Assembly (NCBI GenBank): GCA_037139095.1
Contig: JBAXHD010000003.1
Location: 50,104-114,103 of the forward strand
DNA from: WLMZ01 sp037139095
GTDB taxonomy: Bacteria > Actinomycetota > Acidimicrobiia > Acidimicrobiales > Ilumatobacteraceae
Direction of reading: 5' to 3'
Length of the DNA stretch: 64,000 bases
A program made the translations under genes and the position numbers. Of this stretch, positions 24,321-32,885 are shown one piece after another. The notes beneath the pieces were generated by a model. It did not search any database, was not told where the DNA came from, and worked only from the letters and a program-made list of their open reading frames with translations. How positions within the stretch are numbered: position 1 is the first letter of the stretch; the number at the start of each line of letters is the position of its first letter.

Positions 24321-24497
24321 ATGACCACAGACTTCGAGTATCACCAACAGCGCCAGAACAACGCGAACAAGGCAACATTGAATGACATGCTGTCGTTGAT
24401 GTCGATCAATGTTCCGAGCCGAACCGGCGATGCTTTCGATCGGCGATCGGTGTATCGCCCAGTGCGCGGCCGACGTACTTTGCGACGTGGCGATTGA
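24321..24497 (+). CDS. Small hypothetical basic protein (58 residues)
   Basis: An ATG-TGA frame of 58 residues: an N-terminal polar helix (TTDFEYHQQRQNNANKATLNDMLSLMS) and a strongly basic tail ending RRTLRRGD. No family is recognised. The support is positional: it fills a 426-base gap and has TACGTT exactly 6 bases before the ATG, like the leaderless genes around it. The basic tail would suit a nucleic-acid-binding role, which is a guess. Between 24498 and 24667 I see no further gene. Confidence 0.4.
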   Translation: MTTDFEYHQQRQNNANKATLNDMLSLMSINVPSRTGDAFDRRSVYRPVRGRRTLRRGD

Positions 24498-24667
24498 GGC
24501 AAACCGAACGACTCGAGAGGCGCTGATAGAGGCCCAAACTTGGGTGTCCGATGTCCCGTGGCGAAGGGTCATAGGTCCCTAGCTGGCGAGTTTGCGCTTC
24601 CTTACTCTGAGGCCAGTGGTTCGCACCAACCAGTGCGGAACTTGAACCCTAGAGGAGCCCTGAAGTA

Positions 24668-25303
24668 ATGAAACGTAGAACTCTGGATCTTGTCTTTGGC
24701 GTAGGTGGAGTGCTGCTCGCAGGACTGCTTGCGATCCTTGGTCTTGTGATGAAAGACAACGCCGACTTCGCAAAGACATATGTGCATGAGCAACTCTCAG
24801 AACAGCAGATCTCATTCAAAACGGCCGACACGTTGACCGACGTTGAGAAGAAGTCGGCCTGCTTGAACAAGTATGCGGGCACGGCGCTTGACACTGGCAA
24901 GAAGGCCGAGTGCTACGCCAACGACTTCATTGCTTTGCACCTTGCTGAGGGCGCGAAGGCAGCGAAGTATGAGGGCGCAACCTACGCAACTCTTGGCGGC
25001 GAAGTGACCAAGGCCAAGGCTGCCGTTGCCGATGCCAAGACTGCTGGTAAGCCAACAGAAGATCTGCAGAAGGCCGCCGACGCTGTGGCTGGTTTGCGGG
25101 AGACTGCATTCAAGGGTGAGACCCTTCGTGGTTTGCTGCTGACCTCGTACGGCTTCAGCGTCTTTGGCGAAAAGGGAGGCCAAGCCGAGACGGTGTGTTT
25201 CTTGGTGGCTTTGGTTCTCCTCCTTGCGTCGATAGCCGGATTCATCCATGCGTTCACAACGTCAAAGGACAAGGTCGTCCTTGCAGGTGATCACAGGGCG
25301 TAA
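24668..25303 (+). CDS. Conserved-type membrane protein, two helices, function unknown
   Basis: 211 residues with a GAGGAG ribosome site 15 bases upstream. An N-terminal helix (residues 8-28) and a C-terminal helix (about 176-198) bracket an outside-facing region of roughly 145 residues. The loop holds two cysteines about 17 residues apart, an Ala/Lys-rich stretch (EVTKAKAAVADAKTAGKPTEDLQKAADAVAGL) likely to be helical or coiled coil, and a region near GFSVFGEKGGQAE. I do not recognise the family. It is followed by a strong terminator and appears to be a single-gene unit. Confidence 0.7.
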   Translation: MKRRTLDLVFGVGGVLLAGLLAILGLVMKDNADFAKTYVHEQLSEQQISFKTADTLTDVEKKSACLNKYAGTALDTGKKAECYANDFIALHLAEGAKAAKYEGATYATLGGEVTKAKAAVADAKTAGKPTEDLQKAADAVAGLRETAFKGETLRGLLLTSYGFSVFGEKGGQAETVCFLVALVLLLASIAGFIHAFTTSKDKVVLAGDHRA

Positions 25304-25335
25304 TGCTTCCCGACCCCAGCCGAGAAACATGAGGC

Positions 25336-25363
25336 AAAGGGAGCGCCCTCGGGCGCTCCCTTT
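25336..25363 (+). terminator. Intrinsic terminator
   Basis: A GC-rich perfect hairpin (AAAGGGAGCGCCC with its complement GGGCGCTCCCTTT) lies 33 bases after the membrane protein stop and ends in TTT. Confidence 0.85.
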
Positions 25364-25421
25364 CGCTATTGAGACGCAGCGCGATGAGTGTCGTTAGTCG
25401 CATTGAAACGAGGAGGCAGCA

Positions 25422-26846
25422 GTGACGAAGCAGATTGTGCGAGACAACGATTACCTCAGCCAAACCGACGCGATCATGTGGCTCATCGAGTCGGATCCGT
25501 TGCTGCATTCAACAATCGTGGGCGTCGCACTGTTGGACTCGGTACCCGATTGGTCGCTTCTGTCCGAGCGCATTGAACAGGTCACCCATCAGGTGCCAGG
25601 TCTGCGCGACAAAGTAGTTGCACCCCCGTTGCATCCCACGATGTTGCGATGGGTCGCTGACGAACACTTCGAGTTGGCGTACCACCTTCGCCGCGTGGCG
25701 CTGACCGCTGAGAATGGTGCCGAGGCGGGTCTCAACGATGTGCTTGCGTTTGCGTGTCAGTCGGCAGCGAAGGGCTTCGATAGAGCTCGCCCGTTGTGGG
25801 AGTTCACACTCATTGAGGGCCTCGCTAAAGGACAAGCAGCGTTGGTGATGAAGGTGCACCATGTGCTCACCGATGGCGTGGGTTCGGTGCAGCTGGCTGC
25901 GTATCTGTTCGACTTCGAGGCGCCGAAGCCAGGTTCAGCGCGGGTTCAGATGATGCCGGTACGCGATGGCGTAGCGAAGCGGACGAGCGTGCGCGTCGGC
26001 GCCCTTGGATTGTTTGGCGACGCGGTGGCTCATGATCTCGAGGCTGCTGCACATCTGGTGCGCCGGAATGCTCCGTCGGCCATGCCGAATCTGCTGCACG
26101 CGCTTGCGCACCCTCAACAAAGCGCGGCTGATTCCGTTGACCTTGCTCGCTCGGTGGGGCGCACGGTTGCGCTTGCACGGTCGGCGATGTCGCCCATCAT
26201 GACCCAGCGCGATGTTCACTCTCGTTTCGAGGTGATCGATGTTCCGCTCAGAAGGATGCGCTTTGCTACGCACTCAGTAGGGGCATCGTTGAACGATGGA
26301 TTTCTGGCGGGGATCACGGGAGGCATGCGCAGATATCACTCTCGGCACGGGGCCGCAGTTGACGAGTTGAGGGTGGCGATGCCCATCAGCCTGCGCGCCG
26401 CCGACCATCAGCCAGGCGGCAACCACGTGACCGTGATGAGGTTCAAGGTGCCGGTGGGAATTACTGATCCGGCCGAACGGCTTGGGGTGTTGCATGACAC
26501 CGGTAAGCGGGTTCGGGCCGAGCGGTCACTTGGATACACCGAAGCTGTTGCCGGCGCCCTCAATCTGCTGCCGAAGCAGGTGATTGCGGCAATGCTGAAA
26601 CGAGTGGACTTTCTGGCCAGCAACGTTCCGGGCGTGCCCGTGCAGATGTACCTCGGTGGCGTAAAGGTGCTGCGGTTCTACCCGTTTGGACCTACTGCGG
26701 GTTCGGCGGTGAACATCACATTGATGTCGTATCGGGGCCGCTGTTACATCGGCGCCAATATCGACACCGCAGCGATCCCGGATCACAGGTTGTTCATGCG
26801 TTGCCTAAAAGCAGGATTCGCCGAAGTGCTTGCGCTTGCTTCGTAA
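25422..26846 (+). CDS. Wax ester synthase / diacylglycerol acyltransferase (WS/DGAT)
   Basis: 474 residues from GTG 25422 with AGGAGG 5 bases upstream. The catalytic HHxxxDG motif is present as HHVLTDG (residues 146-152). Other family blocks: PLWEFTLIEGL, ASLNDGFLAGITGGMRRYH, MPISLRAADHQPGGNHVTVMRF and a C-terminal NVPGVPVQMYLGGVKVLRFYPFGPTAGSAVNITLMSY. It esterifies acyl-CoA with a fatty alcohol or diacylglycerol to make storage wax esters or triacylglycerol at the membrane. Mycobacterial homologues such as Tgs1 are induced in dormancy; the stress-protein genes that follow on the other strand make that comparison relevant. Confidence 0.93.
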   Translation: MTKQIVRDNDYLSQTDAIMWLIESDPLLHSTIVGVALLDSVPDWSLLSERIEQVTHQVPGLRDKVVAPPLHPTMLRWVADEHFELAYHLRRVALTAENGAEAGLNDVLAFACQSAAKGFDRARPLWEFTLIEGLAKGQAALVMKVHHVLTDGVGSVQLAAYLFDFEAPKPGSARVQMMPVRDGVAKRTSVRVGALGLFGDAVAHDLEAAAHLVRRNAPSAMPNLLHALAHPQQSAADSVDLARSVGRTVALARSAMSPIMTQRDVHSRFEVIDVPLRRMRFATHSVGASLNDGFLAGITGGMRRYHSRHGAAVDELRVAMPISLRAADHQPGGNHVTVMRFKVPVGITDPAERLGVLHDTGKRVRAERSLGYTEAVAGALNLLPKQVIAAMLKRVDFLASNVPGVPVQMYLGGVKVLRFYPFGPTAGSAVNITLMSYRGRCYIGANIDTAAIPDHRLFMRCLKAGFAEVLALAS

Positions 26847-26856
26847 GCAACGCGGG

Positions 26857-27267
26857 TCAGGTAGGTGGGTGAATGATCACCACTGGACACCGGCTGTAGT
26901 GCGCGCAGTAATTCGCTACGGACCCCAGTAAAAGTTCGCTCGACGAGCCCGAACCGCGCGAACCGACCACGAGCATGTCGGCGAGTTCGGCGATGCGCAC
27001 GAGGTCGCCGCCTGGCCGGCCTTCGGGCGCCATGATCGTGTACTGCACGCCTGACGCATCGAGGTTCACTTCTTGAGCGAGTCGCTCGGCGGTAGCCACA
27101 ACATCGGGTGCCACGGTCCACACAATTTCGGTGGCGACCAGAGTGGGGAACTCCCAGCAGGACACCACGAGAAGTCTCGCGTTGCGTAGTTTTGCCTCGC
27201 CCATTGCCCACTCGAGGGCGTGACGCGAGTTCTCCGATCCGTCGACACCGACGACAATGCTGCCCAT
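26857..27267 (-). CDS. Universal stress protein (UspA family)
   Basis: 136 residues, a single Usp domain: SIVVGVDGSENSRHALEWAMGEAKLRNARLLVVSCWE at the start and a late MLVVGSRGSGSSSELLLGSVANYCAHYSRCPVVII. The ATP-binding G-2x-G-9x-G(S/T) signature is matched by GSRGSGSSSELLLGSVA. ATP-binding Usps act in stress survival and slow growth. One of three related genes at 26857-30615. A GAGGAA ribosome site precedes the ATG. Confidence 0.93.
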   Translation of the reverse strand: MGSIVVGVDGSENSRHALEWAMGEAKLRNARLLVVSCWEFPTLVATEIVWTVAPDVVATAERLAQEVNLDASGVQYTIMAPEGRPGGDLVRIAELADMLVVGSRGSGSSSELLLGSVANYCAHYSRCPVVIIHPPT

Positions 27268-27322
27268 GGGTTCCTCGATTGTTAGGTCCGTGTGATTCTA
27301 CTGAAAGCTGGCAGCGAAGCGA

Positions 27323-27772
27323 TCAGGCGTGTGGCGATGGCTTCGGCCGAATAATTGTGATCGGGCAGCGGCTGTGATGCGCGCAATAGTTCGACACAGA
27401 ACCGAGCAGCATCTCGACCGCCGACCCTTGGCCACGCGAACCGACAACCAACATCTCTGCCTCGGTGGCGGCGGCGATTCGAACGAGTTCGGCACCGGGG
27501 CGGCCCTCGGGAGTGAGCACATCGAACGAGAGGTCGGTCTCGTCCAGCTGCAACTGCTCGATAAACATGTTCGCTCGGGTTGCAGCTGCAGCCACCAAGT
27601 CATTGCGATTTGGGGGAGGGGCCCACATCACTTCGGATGCAATCAGCATTGGGTACTCCCAGCACGACACGATGTCGAGATGGGCCTGCCTCAGTTGAGC
27701 CTCGGTGACTGCCCACTCGAGCGCGTGGCGCGAGCCTTCGGATCCATCAATTCCTACGACGATGCTTCCCAT
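27323..27772 (-). CDS. Universal stress protein (UspA family)
   Basis: 149 residues from ATG 27772 (MGSIVVGIDGSEG), with a GAGG ribosome site 8 bases upstream. The ATP-binding signature is VVGSRGQGSAVEMLLGSVSNYCAHHSRCPITII. It is closely similar to the previous Usp, especially in the first 35 and last 45 residues, suggesting duplication. Located 51 bases downstream of the beta-CASP gene and 55 bases upstream of the other Usp, so these three are probably one leftward operon. Confidence 0.92.
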   Translation of the reverse strand: MGSIVVGIDGSEGSRHALEWAVTEAQLRQAHLDIVSCWEYPMLIASEVMWAPPPNRNDLVAAAATRANMFIEQLQLDETDLSFDVLTPEGRPGAELVRIAAATEAEMLVVGSRGQGSAVEMLLGSVSNYCAHHSRCPITIIRPKPSPHA

Positions 27773-27823
27773 GAGTGACCTCGAGTGTGTGGTTGTAGTG
27801 ACGATGACAAAGAGCAAGACGAG

Positions 27824-29203
27824 TTAGACCACGACCCGTTCGCCGAACTTCGGGATGACTGCGGTCCACGCTGCGCTGCGCAGCCGCGTACGTAGCGCAG
27901 CGCTTGCCTCGGGTTCGCCATGAATGACGAATGAGGTTCTTGGCGCTTCTCGTGAGGTGTCGGCCCACGACATGAGGTCGTCGCTGTCGGCGTGGCCGGA
28001 GAACGCATCGATCGCAACAACTTCGGCGTGCACCGGTACGTATGCACCATGAATCTTGACTTCTGTGGCACCCTCGGCAAGCTGGTTGCCTCGGGTGCCA
28101 CGTGATTGAAACCCCGCAATGATCACGCATGAGCGCGGGTCAGGGAGACGCTTTGCGAGGTGATGCAGCACGCGTCCGCCGGTGGCCATTCCCGATGCTG
28201 AGATAACGATTGTCGAATCGCCTCGTGCGGTTGCGGCCTTCGAATCGTCAACCGTTGCGGCCTCGGAAAGTCGGGCGGTGGTGAACGGATCTACTTCACC
28301 AAAGATCTCGGGGCGTAGCTCACAGTCGCGACGATCGCGAGCGGCGCGGTACACCTTCAACGCAGCCAGGGCCATCGGGCTATCGACGATGACGGGCACG
28401 ATGGGAATCGCGCCGCTGCGCTCGAGCTGCTGAATGGCGTGGATCACTAACTCGGTGCGATCTACAGCGAAGGCCGGAATGATGACGGTGCCTTTGCGCT
28501 CCACGGTGCGGCAGATGGCCGATGCCAGTGAGTCGAGACTGATGTCTTTGTGGTTGCGATCGCCGTAGGTCGATTCGATCAACAGCACATCGCAATCTGC
28601 TCGAGGCGCGGGTGGAAGAAGGAGTGGGTGATTCGACCGTCCGAGGTCGCCGCTAAATACCACTCGTCGTCCAGCGTCGGTGGTCATCGTCACGCTTGAT
28701 GCGCCCAGGATGTGGCCAGCGGTATCGAAGCGCGCAGCGAGGGTGTCAGAGATGTGGTGGTCTTTGCCGAACGCAACAGGCTGAAAGAGCGCGCCAACAG
28801 CAATGGCTTCTTCTTCGGTGAAGAGAGCGACCGCCGGGGTGTGGCGTGACCATCCGTACTTGTTGGCGTGGAACGCGTCTTCTTCCTGCAGGCGACCAGC
28901 GTCTGGCAGAACGATGTTGGCGAGCGCGATCGTTCCTTGCGTTGCGTAGATCGGCCCGCGGAAGCCGGCCCGGTACAGCGCTGGCAAGTAGCCGCAATGG
29001 TCGAGATGGGCGTGGGTGAGTACCACTGCATCGAGATGTGAGACATCAAACGTGGGCGCCTGCCAGTTACGCAGACGAAGTTCTTTTTGACCCTGATAGA
29101 GGCCTGCATCGACCAGCACTAAGTGGTCGCCTTGTTCAATCAGGAATCGACTTCCGGTGACCGTTCCAACGGCGCCAAGGAAATGAAGACTCGTAAGTGC
29201 CAT
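27824..29203 (-). CDS. Beta-CASP metallo-beta-lactamase-fold RNA-processing nuclease
   Basis: 459 residues. Metallo-beta-lactamase motif HAHLDHCG near residue 62, VFSGDLGRSNHPLL (metal Asp), beta-CASP segment with IESTYGDR and GTVIIPAFAVDRTE, and the C-terminal RMMBL part with DAFSGHADSDDLMSWA and VIHGEPEASAALR. This is the CPSF73-like bacterial type (compare TTHA0252), a zinc-dependent endo/exoribonuclease. It sits directly between universal stress protein genes, suggesting RNA turnover under stress. The partly palindromic GGGACCTTGGTCAC lies 58-71 bases upstream of its start. Confidence 0.92.
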   Translation of the reverse strand: MALTSLHFLGAVGTVTGSRFLIEQGDHLVLVDAGLYQGQKELRLRNWQAPTFDVSHLDAVVLTHAHLDHCGYLPALYRAGFRGPIYATQGTIALANIVLPDAGRLQEEDAFHANKYGWSRHTPAVALFTEEEAIAVGALFQPVAFGKDHHISDTLAARFDTAGHILGASSVTMTTDAGRRVVFSGDLGRSNHPLLLPPAPRADCDVLLIESTYGDRNHKDISLDSLASAICRTVERKGTVIIPAFAVDRTELVIHAIQQLERSGAIPIVPVIVDSPMALAALKVYRAARDRRDCELRPEIFGEVDPFTTARLSEAATVDDSKAATARGDSTIVISASGMATGGRVLHHLAKRLPDPRSCVIIAGFQSRGTRGNQLAEGATEVKIHGAYVPVHAEVVAIDAFSGHADSDDLMSWADTSREAPRTSFVIHGEPEASAALRTRLRSAAWTAVIPKFGERVVV

Positions 29204-29285
29204 AGCTCAACAATGCGTTGAGCAGGGCTTTGCTTCTAGAGCCACAGAGACGAACAACTCGGGACCTTGGTCACTTTGGATTGGC

Positions 29286-30140
29286 TCAGCTGGGTTTGAT
29301 GTCTTGACTGCGCAGTTCGGCGATTCGTTCGTGCAGGAACTCGAACGCTGTTCTGCCCTCGGCGAGAATCACATCGTCGGCAGGGTGCAAAAACAACGGC
29401 ACCGACAACCGTGATCGTTTCGCTGAGTCGTCGGTTGGGTTGAGCACCCGATGCGTGGTCGACGGGTAGTAACCACCACTGGCGAGAGCGAGCATGTCGC
29501 CGCAGTTCACTGCCATGCTGCCGTAGTCGCATGGCACGTCGTGCCAGACACCCGCAATGTCTTGTACCTGCAGACCAGATTCGTTTGATGCTGGCAAGAC
29601 CGTGAGCAAGTTGATGTCTTCGTGTGCTGCAGCGCGCACGGCACCAGCGGGCTCGTGGCCGGTGAGCGGCGGATAGCGAAGCACCCGCAGCAACGTTCGG
29701 GTGCTGCCATCGAGCATCTGATTGAGAGGACGCGAGAAGTTCGCCGAAACCGAAGAGGGTGTGTTGGCCTCGACCCACGACAGCAGCGTGCGTGCGATCT
29801 CGGTGGCTTGCTCGGCATAACGCAGTGCTGCGTCGCTGACGGTGCTCGGATAGCGGCCCCATGGGTACACATGGAAGAACTCTTTGATGTCGCGAACCGT
29901 GTTGCCCTTGGCGGTCTCGGAGACATCGGGACCGAAGTAGCCGTTCTGGTTGTCTTCGTCGTAGCGGTACGCGTACTTGACTTCGGTGTTGAAGAAGTCG
30001 AGCCATTCGTCGTAGATGCCCTGCACGAGCGATGGTGGCAAGGGGTGGTTCACGAGCACGGCAAAGCCGGTGTTGTGAAGCGACTCAGTAAACGCTTGTG
30101 GCGCATCAGCAGCCTGAAAATCGACGACGTCAACCTGCAT
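29286..30140 (-). CDS. 2-oxoglutarate/Fe(II)-dependent dioxygenase (isopenicillin N synthase-like)
   Basis: 284 residues. The iron triad is visible as H-x-D in AAHEDINLLTVLP and the distal His in TTHRVLNP, with the 2-oxoglutarate-binding R-x-S in RSRLSVPLF. The N-terminal DIOX_N-like part (VVDFQAADAPQAFTESLHNTGFAVLVNHPLP) is present. Some isopenicillin N synthase-family enzymes work without 2-oxoglutarate; the RxS motif favours its use. The substrate is unknown. Located between universal stress protein genes on the same strand. Confidence 0.88.
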   Translation of the reverse strand: MQVDVVDFQAADAPQAFTESLHNTGFAVLVNHPLPPSLVQGIYDEWLDFFNTEVKYAYRYDEDNQNGYFGPDVSETAKGNTVRDIKEFFHVYPWGRYPSTVSDAALRYAEQATEIARTLLSWVEANTPSSVSANFSRPLNQMLDGSTRTLLRVLRYPPLTGHEPAGAVRAAAHEDINLLTVLPASNESGLQVQDIAGVWHDVPCDYGSMAVNCGDMLALASGGYYPSTTHRVLNPTDDSAKRSRLSVPLFLHPADDVILAEGRTAFEFLHERIAELRSQDIKPS

Positions 30141-30183
30141 AGGAGCCTTACGTTACAGCGGTACTGGCGACGCTGCTTGGTAA

Positions 30184-30615
30184 CTACTCGGTGGGTCGCA
30201 CCAGCACAACGGGGCATGGGCTGTGGTGCGCGCAATAGTTCGATACAGATCCAAGCAACAGTTCTCTCACCGAGCCAGCGCCGCGAGATCCAACGACCAG
30301 CATTTCGGCATCGGCGGCGAGACGTACTAACTCGGGACCAGGGCGGCCTTGCGGCGTGTCAATCGTGAACGGCACACCCGAGTCCGCAACGCCGGATTCG
30401 GCAACCAACTTCTGGGCCGTCGACACGGCGCCTTTGATGATCAGGTCCTTGTCTGGCGGCGGCATGTAGATGGGTTCCGAGGTGACATACAGCGGGTACT
30501 GCCAGCTGTACACCACGCGCAGCGAACAACCGCGCAGCTTGGCTTCGGTAACGGCCCACTTCAGTGCGTCGCCCGAGCCCTCTGACCCATCGACTCCAAC
30601 AACAATTGTTTTCAT
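30184..30615 (-). CDS. Universal stress protein (UspA family)
   Basis: 143 residues from ATG 30615 (MKTIVVGVDGSEG). The ATP-binding signature is VVGSRGAGSVRELLLGSVSNYCAHHSPCPVVLV. Third family member in 3.8 kb; the C-terminal NYCAHHS motif is shared by all three. It is the most upstream gene of the leftward stress group. GGTTACTTTCGGCCCTA, similar to a mycobacterial DosR box, lies 34-50 bases upstream on the same strand. Confidence 0.93.
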   Translation of the reverse strand: MKTIVVGVDGSEGSGDALKWAVTEAKLRGCSLRVVYSWQYPLYVTSEPIYMPPPDKDLIIKGAVSTAQKLVAESGVADSGVPFTIDTPQGRPGPELVRLAADAEMLVVGSRGAGSVRELLLGSVSNYCAHHSPCPVVLVRPTE

Positions 30616-30648
30616 GCGGTCATGGTGGACGCAGATGTAATCAGGCGA

Positions 30649-30665
30649 TAGGGCCGAAAGTAACC
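30649..30665 (-). promoter_or_regulatory. DosR-box-like sequence upstream of a universal stress protein gene
   Basis: On the minus strand the sequence is GGTTACTTTCGGCCCTA. It resembles the GGGAC-N-GGCCCTA style of mycobacterial DosR sites but differs in the first G-rich triplet. It is suitably placed for an activator. No DosR-like regulator is encoded in the window, so this is a resemblance only. Confidence 0.3.
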
Positions 30666-30768
30666 ATTTCTCCTGACGCACTTTCGGTCGGCGCGGTGAG
30701 CCATGCGGTTGGCGAGTGAGGGGCACGGGCCCGGGCCGCGTGGGTCGCCTTGCGCCGCCTTGCGCCGC

Positions 30769-31509
30769 TTAGCTCGGGTTGGAGCCGCCGTCGATGGTGA
30801 TGGTCTGGCCCGTGACCCATGCCCCTTCGTTGCTTGCTAACCACACGCACGCGGCGCCAATGTCGGCCGGAGTGCCGAGGCGTCCGACGGGAATGGTCTT
30901 GGCGATTTGTTCGGTGAAGGCCCCTCCGTCGGTGTTGGCCATCAGGCCAAGCGCGAGCGAGTTTGCGGTAACGCCGCGTCGAGCTGACTCGATGGCGATG
31001 TGGCGCATGAACGCGATGGCGCCTCCCTTGGCTGCACCATATGCGGAGATGCCCATGCGGTTTCCAACGGTGCCTGCTCCCGACGCAATGGTAATGACTC
31101 GGCCCCATCGGCGTTCGTGCATGCCGGTCAGCACGGCGCGAGTGCAGTGCATCACGCCGAACAGGTTTACATCGACGAAGCGTGCGTACTCGCTGGGCTC
31201 CATGTCGACGAATTGCTTCGGCGTGAACGAGTGGGCACCTGCGTTGCCGGCGTTGTTCACGAGAATGTCGATTGGCCCGAGCGCATCGATACCTGCTTGC
31301 ACTGCCTCGGCATCGGTGACATCAAAGGGCGCCGCCGTAGCGAGCGCGCCAGTGGCTTGGATCGCCGCCGCTGCGCTTTGAGCGCGTTCGGCAACCACGT
31401 CGTTGACAAACACATGGCAGCCCTGCGCAGCGAGTGCTGCAGCAATGCCAGCGCCCACTGATTGCCCTGCGCCGGTGACCAACGCCGTCTTACCTGTGAG
31501 GTCGAACAT
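30769..31509 (-). CDS. Short-chain dehydrogenase/reductase (SDR)
   Basis: 246 residues from ATG 31509 (MFDLTGKTALVTG), chosen as the standard SDR N-terminus; longer frames are poorly supported. Cofactor motif TGAGQSVGAG, NNAG at NILVNNAGNAG, catalytic Ser in TIASGAGTVG and the YGAAK motif (Tyr, Lys), and the C-terminal ASNEGAWVTGQTITIDGG. Classical 3-oxoacyl-ACP reductase-like SDR; substrate unknown. The following 63 bases are shared with the divergent MATE gene. Confidence 0.92.
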   Translation of the reverse strand: MFDLTGKTALVTGAGQSVGAGIAAALAAQGCHVFVNDVVAERAQSAAAAIQATGALATAAPFDVTDAEAVQAGIDALGPIDILVNNAGNAGAHSFTPKQFVDMEPSEYARFVDVNLFGVMHCTRAVLTGMHERRWGRVITIASGAGTVGNRMGISAYGAAKGGAIAFMRHIAIESARRGVTANSLALGLMANTDGGAFTEQIAKTIPVGRLGTPADIGAACVWLASNEGAWVTGQTITIDGGSNPS

Positions 31510-31572
31510 CTGCACAGTGTTGTCGGTGGCTGACTTCACGGGTGAACTCAACGCGTGTGCGAGCATTGTCAG

Positions 31573-32871
31573 ATGAGGCTGAGCGCCGTTGACCGGCGAA
31601 TCATCGCGCTCGCGATTCCGGCGCTTGGCACGCTGGCGATTGAGCCGCTGTACATCTTGGTGGACACAGCGATTGTGGGTCGCTTGGGCACGCCTGCGTT
31701 GGCGGGCCTAGCGATTGCGGGCACCGTGCTGTTCACCATCGTTGGCCTTGTGGGGTTCATGCAAAATGCGGTTACCCCCGAAGTTGCCCACGCACAGGGT
31801 TCTGGGGAATTCGACAAGGCGCGCGTCGTGGCCAAAGACGCACTCTGGTTGGCCATCTTTTTGGGACTTCCGCTGGCCGCGATCGTGTTGGCACTTGCCG
31901 AGCCGTTGTCTCGATTGCTCGGCGCCAAGGGCGAGGTGCTCGATGCGGCCGTTACCTATTTGCGCATCAGCGCGGTTGGCATGCCGTTCGTCTTCATCGC
32001 GCTTGTCGGCCACGGCATCATGCGCGGTCACAACAATTTACGCAAGCCGTTACTCATCGTGCTCGTGGCCAACGTGGCCAACGTTGTGGTCGAGATCGTC
32101 GCTGTCTACGCGCTCCACCTCGGTATCGCCGGATCAGCATGGAGCACCGTGATCGTGCAGATTGCTGCGGCCGCTGCATTCATGGTCGTCGTGCGAGTTC
32201 ACATCGCACGCGTGCGGCCAGCGTGGCAACGGATGCGGCCGTTCTTGGTGATCGGCAGCCATCTCGGGTTACGAAGCGCGGCCATGCTCACCGTGTGGAT
32301 CACAGTCACCAAAGTGGCGGCGCACGTTGATACGCCAACGCTCGCGGCGCACCAAGTGTTGTTTCAGTTGTTCATGTTCTTGGCTCTCGTTCTCGATGCG
32401 CTCGCCGTACCCGCTCTGTCGCTTGTCGCTGGCGCGATGGGAGCGGGGGATCGTGATGGAGCGATGGCCGTGGGCTGGTCGAGCACGCGGCTCTCGCTCT
32501 GGGTTGGAGCCGTGACCTGCGCGCTGCTTGGGGCCACCAGCACCGTGGTGCCGCACATCTTTACGAACGATCCATCTGTGGTGAGCCGCACCACTGCGGG
32601 GTTGATCTTCCTAGCGGTGATGCAGCTGCCGGGGGCCGTTGCGTTTGCGCTCGATGGTGCGCTGATCGGTGGACAAGACGGGCGGTTTCTTGGCCGAGTC
32701 GCAGTGTTCAATTTGGTGTCCTATGCACCGTTCCTGATCGCCACGTTGGTCCATCCGGCGTTTGGAATTGCGGGCCTCTGGGGCGGACAATTGGCATGGA
32801 TGACCATGCGCGCGTTCGTGAACGTGCGGCGGTTCAGATCTCGTCAATGGATGCCCGCGCTCGCGGCCTGA
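31573..32871 (+). CDS. MATE-family efflux transporter (DinF-like)
   Basis: 432 residues with about twelve hydrophobic helices from ATG 31573. The MATE pattern includes ALAIPALGTLAIEPLYILVDTAIVGRLGTPALAGLAIAG and the mid-protein repeat DTPTLAAHQVLFQLFMFLALVLDALAVPALSLVAGAMGAG. Members export cationic drugs or metabolites with Na+ or H+. It is nearest in style to DinF/NorM proteins from Actinobacteria. Converges on leuS, 14 bases between stops. Confidence 0.92.
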   Translation: MRLSAVDRRIIALAIPALGTLAIEPLYILVDTAIVGRLGTPALAGLAIAGTVLFTIVGLVGFMQNAVTPEVAHAQGSGEFDKARVVAKDALWLAIFLGLPLAAIVLALAEPLSRLLGAKGEVLDAAVTYLRISAVGMPFVFIALVGHGIMRGHNNLRKPLLIVLVANVANVVVEIVAVYALHLGIAGSAWSTVIVQIAAAAAFMVVVRVHIARVRPAWQRMRPFLVIGSHLGLRSAAMLTVWITVTKVAAHVDTPTLAAHQVLFQLFMFLALVLDALAVPALSLVAGAMGAGDRDGAMAVGWSSTRLSLWVGAVTCALLGATSTVVPHIFTNDPSVVSRTTAGLIFLAVMQLPGAVAFALDGALIGGQDGRFLGRVAVFNLVSYAPFLIATLVHPAFGIAGLWGGQLAWMTMRAFVNVRRFRSRQWMPALAA

Positions 32872-32885
32872 GGGCAGCGCAATTG

